This document shows positions 17,337 through 26,230 of a stretch of 64,000 nucleotides of DNA, one piece after another. The position numbers were made by a program, and so were the translations under genes. The notes under the pieces were generated by a model. It searched no databases. It saw nothing but the letters and a program-made list of their open reading frames with translations, and had not been told where the DNA came from. Positions within the stretch are counted from its first letter, which is position 1; each line of letters starts with the position of its first letter. The stretch covers positions 299,501-363,500 of the forward strand of contig NZ_JAEQNE010000006.1 of the NCBI RefSeq assembly GCF_016722785.1, in the 5' to 3' direction. Origin of the DNA: Ramlibacter monticola. Lineage in GTDB: Bacteria > Pseudomonadota > Gammaproteobacteria > Burkholderiales > Burkholderiaceae_C.

Positions 17337-17363
17337 TGTGCGCTCCGCGCCACAGGCGCGGAG
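17337..17363 (-). promoter_or_regulatory. Hairpin covering the ribosome-binding site of the DUF4130 gene
   Basis: On the minus strand CTCCGCGCC (17363-17355) and GGCGCGGAG (17351-17343) pair perfectly over nine bases around a three-base loop. The last four bases of the second arm, GGAG, are the only good Shine-Dalgarno for ATG 17336. The folded RNA should therefore hide the site and lower translation. No run of U follows, so it is not a standard terminator for cysK. Confidence 0.6.
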
Positions 17364-17431
17364 GCTCTTGTTGCATTTTTCTTGTGTGCCTGGCGGAACC
17401 CGATGCGGCGAGGAGGGTCTCGCAGCCGATT

Positions 17432-18352
17432 TCAGCCCGCCGGCAGGAAGCCCTCGACCGAGAGGTAGCGTTCGCCCGTGTCGTAGTTGAAGCACAGTAC
17501 GGTGGCGCCGGCCGGGATCTCCTTGAGCTTCTGCGCGACCGCGGCCAGCGACGCGCCGGAGGAGATGCCCACCAGGATGCCCTCCTCGCGGGCGCAGCGC
17601 CGCGCCATCTCGCGGGCCGGCTCCGCGTCGACCTGGATGATGCCGTCCAGGAGCGCGGTGTCCATGATCTGCGGGATGAAGCCGGCGCCTATGCCCTGGA
17701 TCGGGTGCGGCGAAGGCTGGCCGCCGGAGAGCACCGGCGAGGCCACCGGCTCCACCGCGAACACCTTCAGCTGCGGCCACTTCTCCTTCAGGACCTTCGC
17801 GCAGGCCGTGATGTGGCCGCCGGTGCCCACGCCCGTGATCAGGTAATCGACGCCCCCCGGGAAGTCCTCGGCGATCTCGCGGGCCGTGGTGCGCTCGTGC
17901 ACCTCGACGTTGGCGGGGTTCTCGAACTGCTGCGGGATCCAGGCGTCGGGCGTCTGCGCCGCGAGTTCCTGCGCGCGCGCGATCGCGCCCTTCATGCCCT
18001 TCTCGCGCGGGGTCAGGTCGAAGCTCGCGCCGTAGGCGAGCATCAGCCGGCGCCGCTCGATCGACATGCTGTCAGGCATCACCAGCACCAGCCTGTAGCC
18101 CTTCACGGCCGCCACCATCGCCAGGCCGATGCCCGTGTTGCCGGAGGTGGGCTCGATGATGGTGCCGCCCGGCTTCAGCTTGCCGCTCTTCTCGGCGTCC
18201 TCGATCATCGACAGCGCGATGCGGTCCTTGATCGAGCCGCCCGGATTGGCGCGTTCGGACTTCACCCACACGTGGTGCGTGTCGCCGAACAGGCGGTTGA
18301 TCTTGATGTGCGGCGTGCGGCCGATGGTTTCGAGGATGCTGTTCGCCTTCAA
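17432..18352 (-). CDS. cysK: Cysteine synthase (O-acetylserine sulfhydrylase)
   Basis: This PLP enzyme makes cysteine from O-acetylserine and sulphide. The 306 residues include the PLP lysine motif [12 protein letters not shown], the substrate loop PTSGNTGIG, the PLP-phosphate loop [10 protein letters not shown] and SSGASLAA. I chose TTG 18352 over the upstream ATG 18382 because AAGGAGA lies eight bases before the TTG. The protein then begins [11 protein letters not shown], exactly where CysK/CysM homologues begin. It is transcribed toward the DUF4130 gene. CysM-type use of thiosulphate cannot be ruled out from sequence alone. Confidence 0.93.
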   Translation of the reverse strand: MKANSILETIGRTPHIKINRLFGDTHHVWVKSERANPGGSIKDRIALSMIEDAEKSGKLKPGGTIIEPTSGNTGIGLAMVAAVKGYRLVLVMPDSMSIERRRLMLAYGASFDLTPREKGMKGAIARAQELAAQTPDAWIPQQFENPANVEVHERTTAREIAEDFPGGVDYLITGVGTGGHITACAKVLKEKWPQLKVFAVEPVASPVLSGGQPSPHPIQGIGAGFIPQIMDTALLDGIIQVDAEPAREMARRCAREEGILVGISSGASLAAVAQKLKEIPAGATVLCFNYDTGERYLSVEGFLPAG

Positions 18353-18388
18353 CGCGGTTCTCCTTGCAGGTGAGGTGGGCATTGTGGC

Positions 18389-21300
18389 CTATCGGACCGG
18401 GATCCCGGCGGGGCCGGCGCTCGCCGGTTCGTCCTCCACGACGCCCACCGCCGGCGTCCGTCCGCACCGCGTGCGCTCGAACAGCGTACGGTACTTCTCC
18501 TCCGAGACCCGCAGCGCCCGCTCCGACTGCGCGCGCTCGACCAGGTCCGCGAGCTGGCGCGCCAGCAGATCGAACAGGTCGAAGTCCATGTCCGCCGCGC
18601 GGCGCGGCTCCCGCCAGTGGGTCGAGAGCAGCCCGATCGGCCGCCCCGACCGCGACAGCAGGGGCGTGGACTGCACGGCCCGCAGCCCGGACCGGCGGTA
18701 TTCCTCCAGGTCGCGCGAGCCGGCCATCAAGGGGTCGCGCTCCACGTCCTCCACGTCCTCCACGTCCTCCACGATCGCGCGGCTGCCGCTGCGCAGCGAC
18801 TGACCACGGGCGCTGGCGGAGCCGGCATCGACCTGCTGCCACCAGGCGCAGGATGCCGGATGCAGCTTGCGCGCGCCCAGCAGCAGCAGCCGCTCGCCGC
18901 CCGGATCCAGCAGTTGCAGGCTGGCGGCGTCGGCAGCCATCAGCTCCGTCGCGGCTTCCAGGATCGGCTCGAACAGGGTGTCCGCGCCCTGCTCGCCGAC
19001 CAGCCGGGTGCTGAGGCGCTGCAGCGTGCGCGCACCGGAGAGTTCGGCGACCAGCCGGGCCTCGCTTTCGCGCAGCGCGGCCTCGACCCGCGTGCGCTCC
19101 ACCGCCGCCCAGGTGCGCTGCGCCACCTCCTGCAGCAGCGTCAGTTCGTCGGCCGTCCAGGGCCGGGGCGCGCAATGGTCGACGCCCAGCACGGCGACCA
19201 GGCGGCCGCCCTTGCGCAGCGGGACCCCCGCGCGCGCACGGATTCCCAGGGCCCGGAAGGCCGCGCGCTCCGGCTGGCCCAGGCGCGCATCTTCCTCCAC
19301 GTCGGAGTAGGAAACCGGGTGCCGCTGCGGCAGCGCGACAGGCTCCGCGCCGGGGCCGGCGCGCACCGTGACGCCGTCTGCCTCCGGCTCCCAATAGCTG
19401 GCGCGGCTGACGCCCAGCTGCGCGGCAAGCAGCCCCGTGGCCACCTGGTGGATCTCCGCCGCGTCGGTCAGCGGCCGCACCGCGTCGTTCAGACGCAGCA
19501 GGAAGGACTGGCGCGCCGCGCTCGCCTGCAGGGCCGCCGTCCGCTCGGCGACCCGCTGCTCCAGTTCCTCGTTGAGCGCCTGCAGCGCGCGCTCCGCCTG
19601 GCGGCGCGCCGTGACGTCGATGAACGCGGCCACCGCGCCCGCCACCCTGCCCTCCACCCGCAGGGGCCGGATGCTCACCAGCAGTTCCAGCCGGGCGCCG
19701 TCGGCGCGCAGCAGGACCAGCTCGCCGTCCTGCACCGGCTCGCCGCTGCGCAGCGCGCGCGCCATCAGGCCTTCCTCCGGCAACAGGGGTTCCGCCTGCG
19801 CGGAGAGCGCCCGCGGCGCGCCCGCCAGGGCCCAGAAGCGGTCCTCCACGTCCGGCTCGCGGCCCCAGATCTCGACGGCGCGTCGGTTCCAGTACTCGAA
19901 GCGTCCGTGGGCGTCGCAGGCATACACGCCCACCGGCATCAGGCCGAGCAGTTCGCGCACCTGCCGCTCGCCTTCGCGCCGCACCCGCGCCAGCTCCAGC
20001 TGCGCGCCGATGCGCGCGACCAGCTCGCGCGAGGAGAACGGCTTGGCCAGGTAGTCGTCGGCGCCGGCCAGCAGGCCTTCGACCGCGGCTTCCTCGTGGG
20101 TGCGGGCCGTCACCAGCACCAGCGGCGTCGCCTTCAGCGCCGGATCGTCGCGCAGCTCGCGCAGCAGGGCGAAGCCGTCCAGCCGCGGCATCATCACGTC
20201 CGCCAGCACCAGGTCCGGCGGCTGCTGCCGGGCCAGCCGCAGCGCCTCGGCGCCGTCCGCCGCCAGCGTCACCTTCCAGTGCGCGCCGAGGGTGCGCGCC
20301 AGGTAGTCGCGCATGTCGGCGTTGTCGTCCGCCACCAGGATGCGCGCGTCGGGCACGTGCGCCGCCGGCGGCAGCGCGCATGGGCCCAGCGGGCTGTCCA
20401 TCACCTCGCCCCGCGGGAGCGGCCGCGCGGCGGCCGCATTCCAGCGCTCGGCCTCCTGCGCCAGCTGCAGCGCGGTGCGATGCGTTTCGCCGGCGCCCAG
20501 CGCCGCGACCGGCGCCGCGCGCCACCCGGGCTGCTCGAGGTGCAGCCAGACGGTGAACGTGCTGCCCTGCCCGGGCACGCTGGTGGCGCGCACGCGGCCG
20601 TGGAGCAGGCCGACCAGCTCGTGCACCAGCGCCAGGCCGATGCCCGCGCCCTCCTCCGTGCGCGCGGGGGTCCCGCGCACCCGGTGGAAGCGGCGGAACA
20701 CCGCCGGCAGTTCCTCCGCCGGGATCCCCACGCCGGTGTCGGCCACCTCCAGCTCCACGTGCTCGTTGCGGGCCCGCAGCCGCACCGCGATCACGCCGGT
20801 GAAGGTGAACTTCAGCGCGTTGGACAGCAGGTTGGAGACGATCTTCTCCCACATGCGCGGATCCACCAGCACGGGCCGCAGCAGCGGCGGGCAATCGACC
20901 TCGAAACGCACGCCGCCGCGCTCGATCGCGCTGCGGAACAGGCCCGCGATGTCGCAGGTCAGCGCCGCGAGGTCGACGTCGCGGTAGTGCGCGCGCAGCC
21001 GCCCGGCCTCGATCTGCGTGAAATCGAGCAGCGTGTCCACCAGCTGCAGCAGTCGCCTCGCATTGCGCGTCGCCACGTCCAGTTCGCCCTGCGCCGCGCC
21101 GCCCTCGGTCTTCTGCGCCGCCAGCAGGTCCTCCAGCGGCGCCAGGATCAGGGTCAGCGGCGTGCGGAACTCGTGGCTGATGTTCGAGAAGAAGGCAGTG
21201 CGCGAGCGGTCCAGCTCCGCCAGCTGCGCCAGCCGCTCGCGCTCGCGCTCGCGCAGCTGTGCCTCGGCCAGGTTGGTGCCCACCTGCTGTGCCAGCAGCT

Positions 21301-22846
21301 CCAGGAAATCGCGGTACGCGGCGTCGAGCGGGATGCGCCGGCTCAGGCCGGCGACCAGCACGGCGCCGGGCCGCACCGGACCGATGTGCACGGGCAGCAG
21401 CATCGCCGCGCCGGTCCCTTCCGGCCACGGGCCGGCATGGAAGCCGGGCTGGCGCAGGCCGAGGTCGCCCACCACCCGCGGCAGCCCTTCGCGCAGCACG
21501 TCGGCGATCGGCCAGGTGCTGCTCCCGCTGGCGAGGTTCACCACGCGCGCGGCCAGGTGCGCCCCCGCGCGCAAGCCCACCACGAAGCCGAGGGTGGCCC
21601 GCAGGGCGGCCGCGTCGGCCACGTACAGCAGCGCGAAGGGCAGCTCGCGCGGGATCTCCGCCAGCACCTCGGCGATCCTGGCGCAGGCGGCAGGCACGCC
21701 CTCCGCCCCGGCGGCGGCAAAGGCGAGCGCGCGCAAGGCCTGCTGGCGGCGCGCCGCCAGCACGCGGGCGGTGGTCTCGCTGGCGATGGTCATCGCGCCC
21801 TGCACCATGTCGTGGTCGTCGTGCACCGGGCTGTGCGACACGGTGAAGTAGGCTTCCTCGAGGAAGCCATTGCGGCTCACCTCGAACGGCTGGTCCTCGG
21901 CATAGCGCGACTGGCCGGTCTGCAGCACCGCGCGGTAGGCCGCCACCTGCCCGGCCCAGGCACCGCCCCAGGTCGCCCGCGCCGGCAGGCCGGCCGCCGC
22001 CGGATGGCCCGCCCCGAGGATCGACGTCCAGGCATCGTTGTAGATCTGCAGGAACTCGCCGCCCCAGAAGATGCAGGTGGGGAAGCGCGAATGCAGCATG
22101 GTGGCGACGATGGCCTTGAGGCTCTGCGGCCAGTCGCGCACGTTGCCCAGGGCGGTGGCGCTCCAGTCCACGGCGCGCAGCGCCGCCCGCGCTTCCCCCT
22201 CGCCGGCGAGCAGCCTCTGGCGCGCCTCCTCCTCGCTGCGCGGGTGCGGGAAGCGGCCGCCGGCGACCACGTCGTTGAGGGTGCGGCCGATCAGCGCCAG
22301 CGGCAGCACCAGGTCGGCCGCGCCGGCCCGGCTGGCGGCGCGCGGCATGTCCGGATAGGCCGCCGTGTCCTCGCTCTGCACGATCACGGCGCCGCCGGCC
22401 GTGCGCACGGCACGCGCGCCCGCCGCGCCGTCGCGGCCCATGCCGGTCAGCACCACGGCCACGGCACGGCTGCCGCAGCTGTCCGCCACCGAGGCCAGCA
22501 GGGTGTCGAAAGGATGCTCCTGCAGCAGATCGCGGGTGAAGGCCGTCAGCGTGCAGGTGCGGTCCGGCAGCACCTCCATGCTCTGGTGCGGCGGGCACAC
22601 GTACACGTGCCCGGGCAGCAGCGGCGTTCCTTGCGCGGCCCAGGCCACCGGCAGGCTCAGCCGGCGGCCGAGGATCTCGACCAGCGCGCTCTCGGCGCCG
22701 AGGTGCTGCGCCAGGACGATCGCCGCGGGCAGGCCGGCCGGCAGTTCCGCCAGGACGGCGCTCATCGCATCGAGACCGCCGGCGGAGGCAACGATCGCGA
22801 CGATGTCGAAGGGTGCCGCCGGGAGCGGCGCGAGCTGGGCGTCCAT
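18389..22846 (-). CDS. CheB-GAF-hybrid histidine kinase with C-terminal sensor domains
   Basis: This is a 1485-residue cytoplasmic signalling protein. A CheB methylesterase domain spans ~10-200, with Ser21, His48 and Asp139 in the catalytic places. A PAS-like sensor (~220-360) and a GAF region (~380-530) follow. The HisKA domain has phospho-acceptor His558 in SHEFRTP, then come an ATPase domain (~650-770) and a receiver domain with Asp883 in LADVMMP. After the receiver there is another PAS (~965-1085) and two GAF domains (~1115-1260 and 1280-1440). The chain ends 30 residues into SEEKYRTLFE, the usual opening of a further PAS domain, so the 3' end looks cut. No membrane segment is seen. It is the last gene of the CheB operon. 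Confidence 0.88.
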   Translation of the reverse strand: MDAQLAPLPAAPFDIVAIVASAGGLDAMSAVLAELPAGLPAAIVLAQHLGAESALVEILGRRLSLPVAWAAQGTPLLPGHVYVCPPHQSMEVLPDRTCTLTAFTRDLLQEHPFDTLLASVADSCGSRAVAVVLTGMGRDGAAGARAVRTAGGAVIVQSEDTAAYPDMPRAASRAGAADLVLPLALIGRTLNDVVAGGRFPHPRSEEEARQRLLAGEGEARAALRAVDWSATALGNVRDWPQSLKAIVATMLHSRFPTCIFWGGEFLQIYNDAWTSILGAGHPAAAGLPARATWGGAWAGQVAAYRAVLQTGQSRYAEDQPFEVSRNGFLEEAYFTVSHSPVHDDHDMVQGAMTIASETTARVLAARRQQALRALAFAAAGAEGVPAACARIAEVLAEIPRELPFALLYVADAAALRATLGFVVGLRAGAHLAARVVNLASGSSTWPIADVLREGLPRVVGDLGLRQPGFHAGPWPEGTGAAMLLPVHIGPVRPGAVLVAGLSRRIPLDAAYRDFLELLAQQVGTNLAEAQLRERERERLAQLAELDRSRTAFFSNISHEFRTPLTLILAPLEDLLAAQKTEGGAAQGELDVATRNARRLLQLVDTLLDFTQIEAGRLRAHYRDVDLAALTCDIAGLFRSAIERGGVRFEVDCPPLLRPVLVDPRMWEKIVSNLLSNALKFTFTGVIAVRLRARNEHVELEVADTGVGIPAEELPAVFRRFHRVRGTPARTEEGAGIGLALVHELVGLLHGRVRATSVPGQGSTFTVWLHLEQPGWRAAPVAALGAGETHRTALQLAQEAERWNAAAARPLPRGEVMDSPLGPCALPPAAHVPDARILVADDNADMRDYLARTLGAHWKVTLAADGAEALRLARQQPPDLVLADVMMPRLDGFALLRELRDDPALKATPLVLVTARTHEEAAVEGLLAGADDYLAKPFSSRELVARIGAQLELARVRREGERQVRELLGLMPVGVYACDAHGRFEYWNRRAVEIWGREPDVEDRFWALAGAPRALSAQAEPLLPEEGLMARALRSGEPVQDGELVLLRADGARLELLVSIRPLRVEGRVAGAVAAFIDVTARRQAERALQALNEELEQRVAERTAALQASAARQSFLLRLNDAVRPLTDAAEIHQVATGLLAAQLGVSRASYWEPEADGVTVRAGPGAEPVALPQRHPVSYSDVEEDARLGQPERAAFRALGIRARAGVPLRKGGRLVAVLGVDHCAPRPWTADELTLLQEVAQRTWAAVERTRVEAALRESEARLVAELSGARTLQRLSTRLVGEQGADTLFEPILEAATELMAADAASLQLLDPGGERLLLLGARKLHPASCAWWQQVDAGSASARGQSLRSGSRAIVEDVEDVEDVERDPLMAGSRDLEEYRRSGLRAVQSTPLLSRSGRPIGLLSTHWREPRRAADMDFDLFDLLARQLADLVERAQSERALRVSEEKYRTLFERTRCGRTPAVGVVEDEPASAGPAGIPVR
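18741..18773 (-). repeat. Nine-base in-frame tandem repeat inside the hybrid kinase
   Basis: TCCACGTCC is repeated 3.7 times without error on the plus strand. On the coding strand it adds EDV units to the last GAF domain (residues 1360-1369). The unit is a multiple of three, so gain or loss of copies would keep the frame. Confidence 0.9.
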
Positions 22847-22921
22847 GCGGTCCTCGCCGGACCAGTGTAGCCACGCAGGCGCCGCCAGGGAACCGGCGGC
22901 GCGCGCGGCCGCCCGGCTTTC

Positions 22922-25900
22922 CTAGTCGCCGGACTGCAGCAGCCGGCCCAGGCTCTCCTGCAGCGGCTGCGCATCGCGCCGGATCGCTTCGGCCAGCGCC
23001 TTCTGCTCGGGGGTCAGCCCGGTCTGGAGCAGGCGCTCGACGCGCCCATGGATATCCTCGGCCACCTGCTGCTGCTTGCCCAGGGCGACGCGCACCTGCT
23101 CCACGGTGTGGCCCAGCTTCTCGCTGGTGTCGCGCAGCTGCTGCGCTGCAGTGCGCGCCGCGCTGACGTCACGCGCGGTCAGGGTGCCCGCGATCACGCG
23201 GCCGGAGCCGTCGCGGATCGGCGAGACCGTCAGCGCCACGTGCGCCTCGCCGCCATCCTTGCGCCCGCGCACCGTCTCGTGGTTCTCGACGCGCTGGGCC
23301 GCCGCGATGCGCTCCAGCAGCTGGTCCTCCTCGCTGCTGCCGGGGCGCGCCAGGATGGACAGGGGCCGGCCGATGGCTTCCTCGGGCGAGTAGCCGAAGA
23401 TGCGCTCGGCGCCGCTGTTCCAGCTCAGGATGGTCTGGTCCAGCGAGAAGCTGATGATGGCGTCCGTGGTGGAGCTGATCACGGCCGACAGCCACAGCCG
23501 CATCTCCTCGGCCTGCTTGCGTTCGGTGATGTCGACGAAGGACATCACCACGCCGGCGATGCGGTCCTCGAAGGTGCGATAGGGCAGCAGCCGCGCCAGG
23601 TACCAGCTGCCGTCCGCGTGCCCCACCTCGCGTTCGACCGGCACCAGCCGCTCCAGCACGCGCCTGGCGTCGGCGCCCAGCTCCGGATACTGCAGCTGCG
23701 TGGTCAGGTCGGTGAGCGGCCGCCCGACGTCGGTGGGGATGAGGTTGAACAGGCTCACCGCCGACGGCGTGTAGCGCATGATGAGCAGCTCGCGGTCCAG
23801 GAAGACGGTGGCAATGGCCGTGGCGTCCATCAGGTTGTGCATGTCGCTGTTGGCATGCCCCAGTTCGTCCACCTTGGTCTTGAGCTCCTGGTTGACGGTG
23901 GTGAGTTCCTCGTTGATGGACTGCAGCTCCTCGCGGCTGGTCTCCAGTTCCTCGGTGGCGGAGCGCAGCTCCTCGTTCATGGCCTGCAGCTCTTCGTTGC
24001 TGGCCTTGAGTTCCTCGGTGGAGGCCTCGTACTGTTCGACGGTATCGCGCAGGTGCGACTTCAGCCGCTCGATCTCGCGGTCCAGGTGCTGCGCCACCGG
24101 GTCGTTCAGGGCGGCGGCGCTGGCCTCCAGCACCAGCGGCGCCGGCTGCTCCTTGTGTTCCTGCAACAGGACCAGGAACATGCCGCTGCCGATGTCGTTG
24201 GCCGGCGAGACGCGGATCGCCACCGGTACCGCCTGGCCGCCGGGCATTTCCACCGGGATCGCGGGCAGTTCCACCGGACTGTGGGATTGCGCCGCCTGGA
24301 ACAGCGCCGCGCGCAGCTCGATGCGCAGCGTGGCGGGCACGGCGCGCAGCAGGTTGCGCGTCGGCTCTCCGCCGCCGAACTGCAGGTAGCGGCCCGCGCC
24401 GGGCGACAGGTGCACGATGTCGTACTCGCTGTTGATCAGGATCGACGGCGGCGCCAGGTGCTCCAGCAGCCGCAGGTGCAGCTCGCCCCAGGACGTGACG
24501 CGGTCGGCCTGCGGGACCGCCCACCCCGCGCGGATGGCACTGGCCTGCACGAAGGCGCGGCCGGCGATCACCGGCCCTTCCTTCATTCCCGGCTGCGCCT
24601 GCAGGGCCTGCACCAGCGTGCTCGGGGCCGCGGGAAGGGCCAGCCCGGTGCGCGGCGTGCTGCGCTGGCAGTAGATGCGATGCTTCTTGTCCACCACCCC
24701 GAACAGCAGGGTGCCGTCCTCCACCGCCTCGGACGAACCGAGGAACAGTTTGCCGTCCGCCACCAGCGCGAAATGGAAGATGTCGAACAGCCGGCGCTGC
24801 GCCTCGCGCGTCAGGTAGATCAGCAGGTTGCGGCAGCTGATCAGGTCCAGCCGCGAGAACGGCGAATCCTTCAACACGTCGTGCAGGGCGAACAGCACGG
24901 TTTCGCGCAGCTCGCGCCGCACCCGGTAGCCGCGGTGCTCCTTGACGAAGAAGCGGCGCAGCCGCTCCTCGCCGAGGTCCGCCTCGATGGTCTCGGGATA
25001 GATGCCCTCGCGGGCGGCCGAGATCGCCTCCTCGTCGAGGTCGGTCGCGAACACCTGGATCAGCGGCGGGTCGTCGAGGGTGCGGGCGTGTTCCGCCAGC
25101 AGCATGGCAATGCTGTAGGCCTCCTCGCCGGTGGCGCAGGCGGGCACCCACACGCGCAGCGTGTCGCCCGGGCCCTTGCCGCGGAACAGGTCCGGCAGCA
25201 CCTGTTCCAGCGCCGCGAAGCAGCCGGCGTCGCGGAAGAAATTGGTGACCGTGATCAGCAGGTCCTGCAGCAGCGCCGCCGGCTCGCCGGGGCGGGTGCG
25301 CAGGCAATCGAGGTATTCCGTCAGCGTGGCCACGCCGTTGACCTGCATGCGCCGGCCGATGCGGCGCAGGATGGTGGCCCGCTTGTAGTGTGCGAAGTCC
25401 CGCCCGGTGCGGGTCCGCAGCAGCGTCAGGATGTCGCGCAGGGCCGTATCGCCGTCGTGCCGCGCGATCTCCGCCGCGGGCGCGGCGTCTTCCGGCGGCA
25501 GCTGCAGCTGCGGCTCGAGGCGGAAGTACGACAGCAGCCGCCGGGGCATCTCGCTCGCCGGCAGGATCCAGTCCACCATGCCGGTGGAGATGGCGGCGCG
25601 CGGCATGGCGCTTTCCACCGATTCGTCCGGGTCCTGGGCGACCGTGAGGCCGCCCCGCTCCTTCACGCGCTTGATGCCCACCGCGCCGTCGGCGCCGGGG
25701 CCGGACAGCACCACCGCGGCGGCATGCGCGCCATGGGTGTCGGCCATGCTGCGCAGGAACAGGTCGATCACCATGCGGCCGTGCTGGGCCTCGCCGTCGG
25801 TGAGCACGAGCTTGCCGTCGATGGCGCGGGCGCCCCGCCCGGGCGGCACCAGGTACACGGTATCGGGCTGGAGGCGCAGCGAGCGCTCCAGCGGGAGCAC

Positions 25901-26161
25901 CCGCAGGGTCGTGGAATGGCTCACCTGCGAGATCCACTCCTCGGTCGCCCCCGTGCCGGGCCCGTCGTGCCGCAGGACGACGAAGGCCAGGCCGCTGTCG
26001 CGCGGCACGCCCTGCAGCAGCACCTGCAGCTGCGGCAGCGCCGAGCGCGACGTGCCGATGCCGACGACGGGCAGGCTGTGGTACCCGTGCGAAGGAACGG
26101 CGTCGTCGATCTGGCTGCCGAGTGCTTCCTCGGCTTCGTCGGGGGTGAATTCGGTCGTCAT
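22922..26161 (-). CDS. CheB-CheR-PAS fusion protein
   Basis: This 1079-residue protein joins a CheB methylesterase domain (~30-205; Ser38, His65, Asp158 retained although the usual ASAGG loop reads TSRSA) to a CheR methyltransferase (~235-500). The CheR part has the SAM-binding motif VWVPACATGEEAYSIA and ISCRNLLIYL. A region at ~555-670 is followed by a long coiled coil rich in EEL repeats (~690-770) and two PAS domains (~770-880 and 890-1000). A final helical segment follows. No histidine kinase domain is present, so output must come from the methylation domains or from partners. It sits between a free CheB and a CheB-kinase hybrid in the same operon. Confidence 0.92.
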   Translation of the reverse strand: MTTEFTPDEAEEALGSQIDDAVPSHGYHSLPVVGIGTSRSALPQLQVLLQGVPRDSGLAFVVLRHDGPGTGATEEWISQVSHSTTLRVLPLERSLRLQPDTVYLVPPGRGARAIDGKLVLTDGEAQHGRMVIDLFLRSMADTHGAHAAAVVLSGPGADGAVGIKRVKERGGLTVAQDPDESVESAMPRAAISTGMVDWILPASEMPRRLLSYFRLEPQLQLPPEDAAPAAEIARHDGDTALRDILTLLRTRTGRDFAHYKRATILRRIGRRMQVNGVATLTEYLDCLRTRPGEPAALLQDLLITVTNFFRDAGCFAALEQVLPDLFRGKGPGDTLRVWVPACATGEEAYSIAMLLAEHARTLDDPPLIQVFATDLDEEAISAAREGIYPETIEADLGEERLRRFFVKEHRGYRVRRELRETVLFALHDVLKDSPFSRLDLISCRNLLIYLTREAQRRLFDIFHFALVADGKLFLGSSEAVEDGTLLFGVVDKKHRIYCQRSTPRTGLALPAAPSTLVQALQAQPGMKEGPVIAGRAFVQASAIRAGWAVPQADRVTSWGELHLRLLEHLAPPSILINSEYDIVHLSPGAGRYLQFGGGEPTRNLLRAVPATLRIELRAALFQAAQSHSPVELPAIPVEMPGGQAVPVAIRVSPANDIGSGMFLVLLQEHKEQPAPLVLEASAAALNDPVAQHLDREIERLKSHLRDTVEQYEASTEELKASNEELQAMNEELRSATEELETSREELQSINEELTTVNQELKTKVDELGHANSDMHNLMDATAIATVFLDRELLIMRYTPSAVSLFNLIPTDVGRPLTDLTTQLQYPELGADARRVLERLVPVEREVGHADGSWYLARLLPYRTFEDRIAGVVMSFVDITERKQAEEMRLWLSAVISSTTDAIISFSLDQTILSWNSGAERIFGYSPEEAIGRPLSILARPGSSEEDQLLERIAAAQRVENHETVRGRKDGGEAHVALTVSPIRDGSGRVIAGTLTARDVSAARTAAQQLRDTSEKLGHTVEQVRVALGKQQQVAEDIHGRVERLLQTGLTPEQKALAEAIRRDAQPLQESLGRLLQSGD

Positions 26162-26230
26162 CGGAGCGCCCTTGCCGGCCTACTGCATCGGCGGCCGCAC
26201 TTCCATCATACGGTTCGCGGTGCGCGCCGG

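Noticed and set aside
17343..17385. Hairpin plus T-rich run on the plus strand resembling an intrinsic terminator
   Set aside because: No plus-strand gene ends there, since both neighbours are on the minus strand. The hairpin is better explained as covering the ribosome-binding site of the DUF4130 gene.
18741..18773. Short regular repeats as a possible CRISPR-like array
   Set aside because: The units are nine bases with no spacers and lie inside a coding frame.
18617..22870. A 1417-codon plus-strand frame antisense to the hybrid kinase
   Set aside because: The composition is Arg, Gln and His rich with no domain, while the opposite strand has ten recognisable signalling domains.
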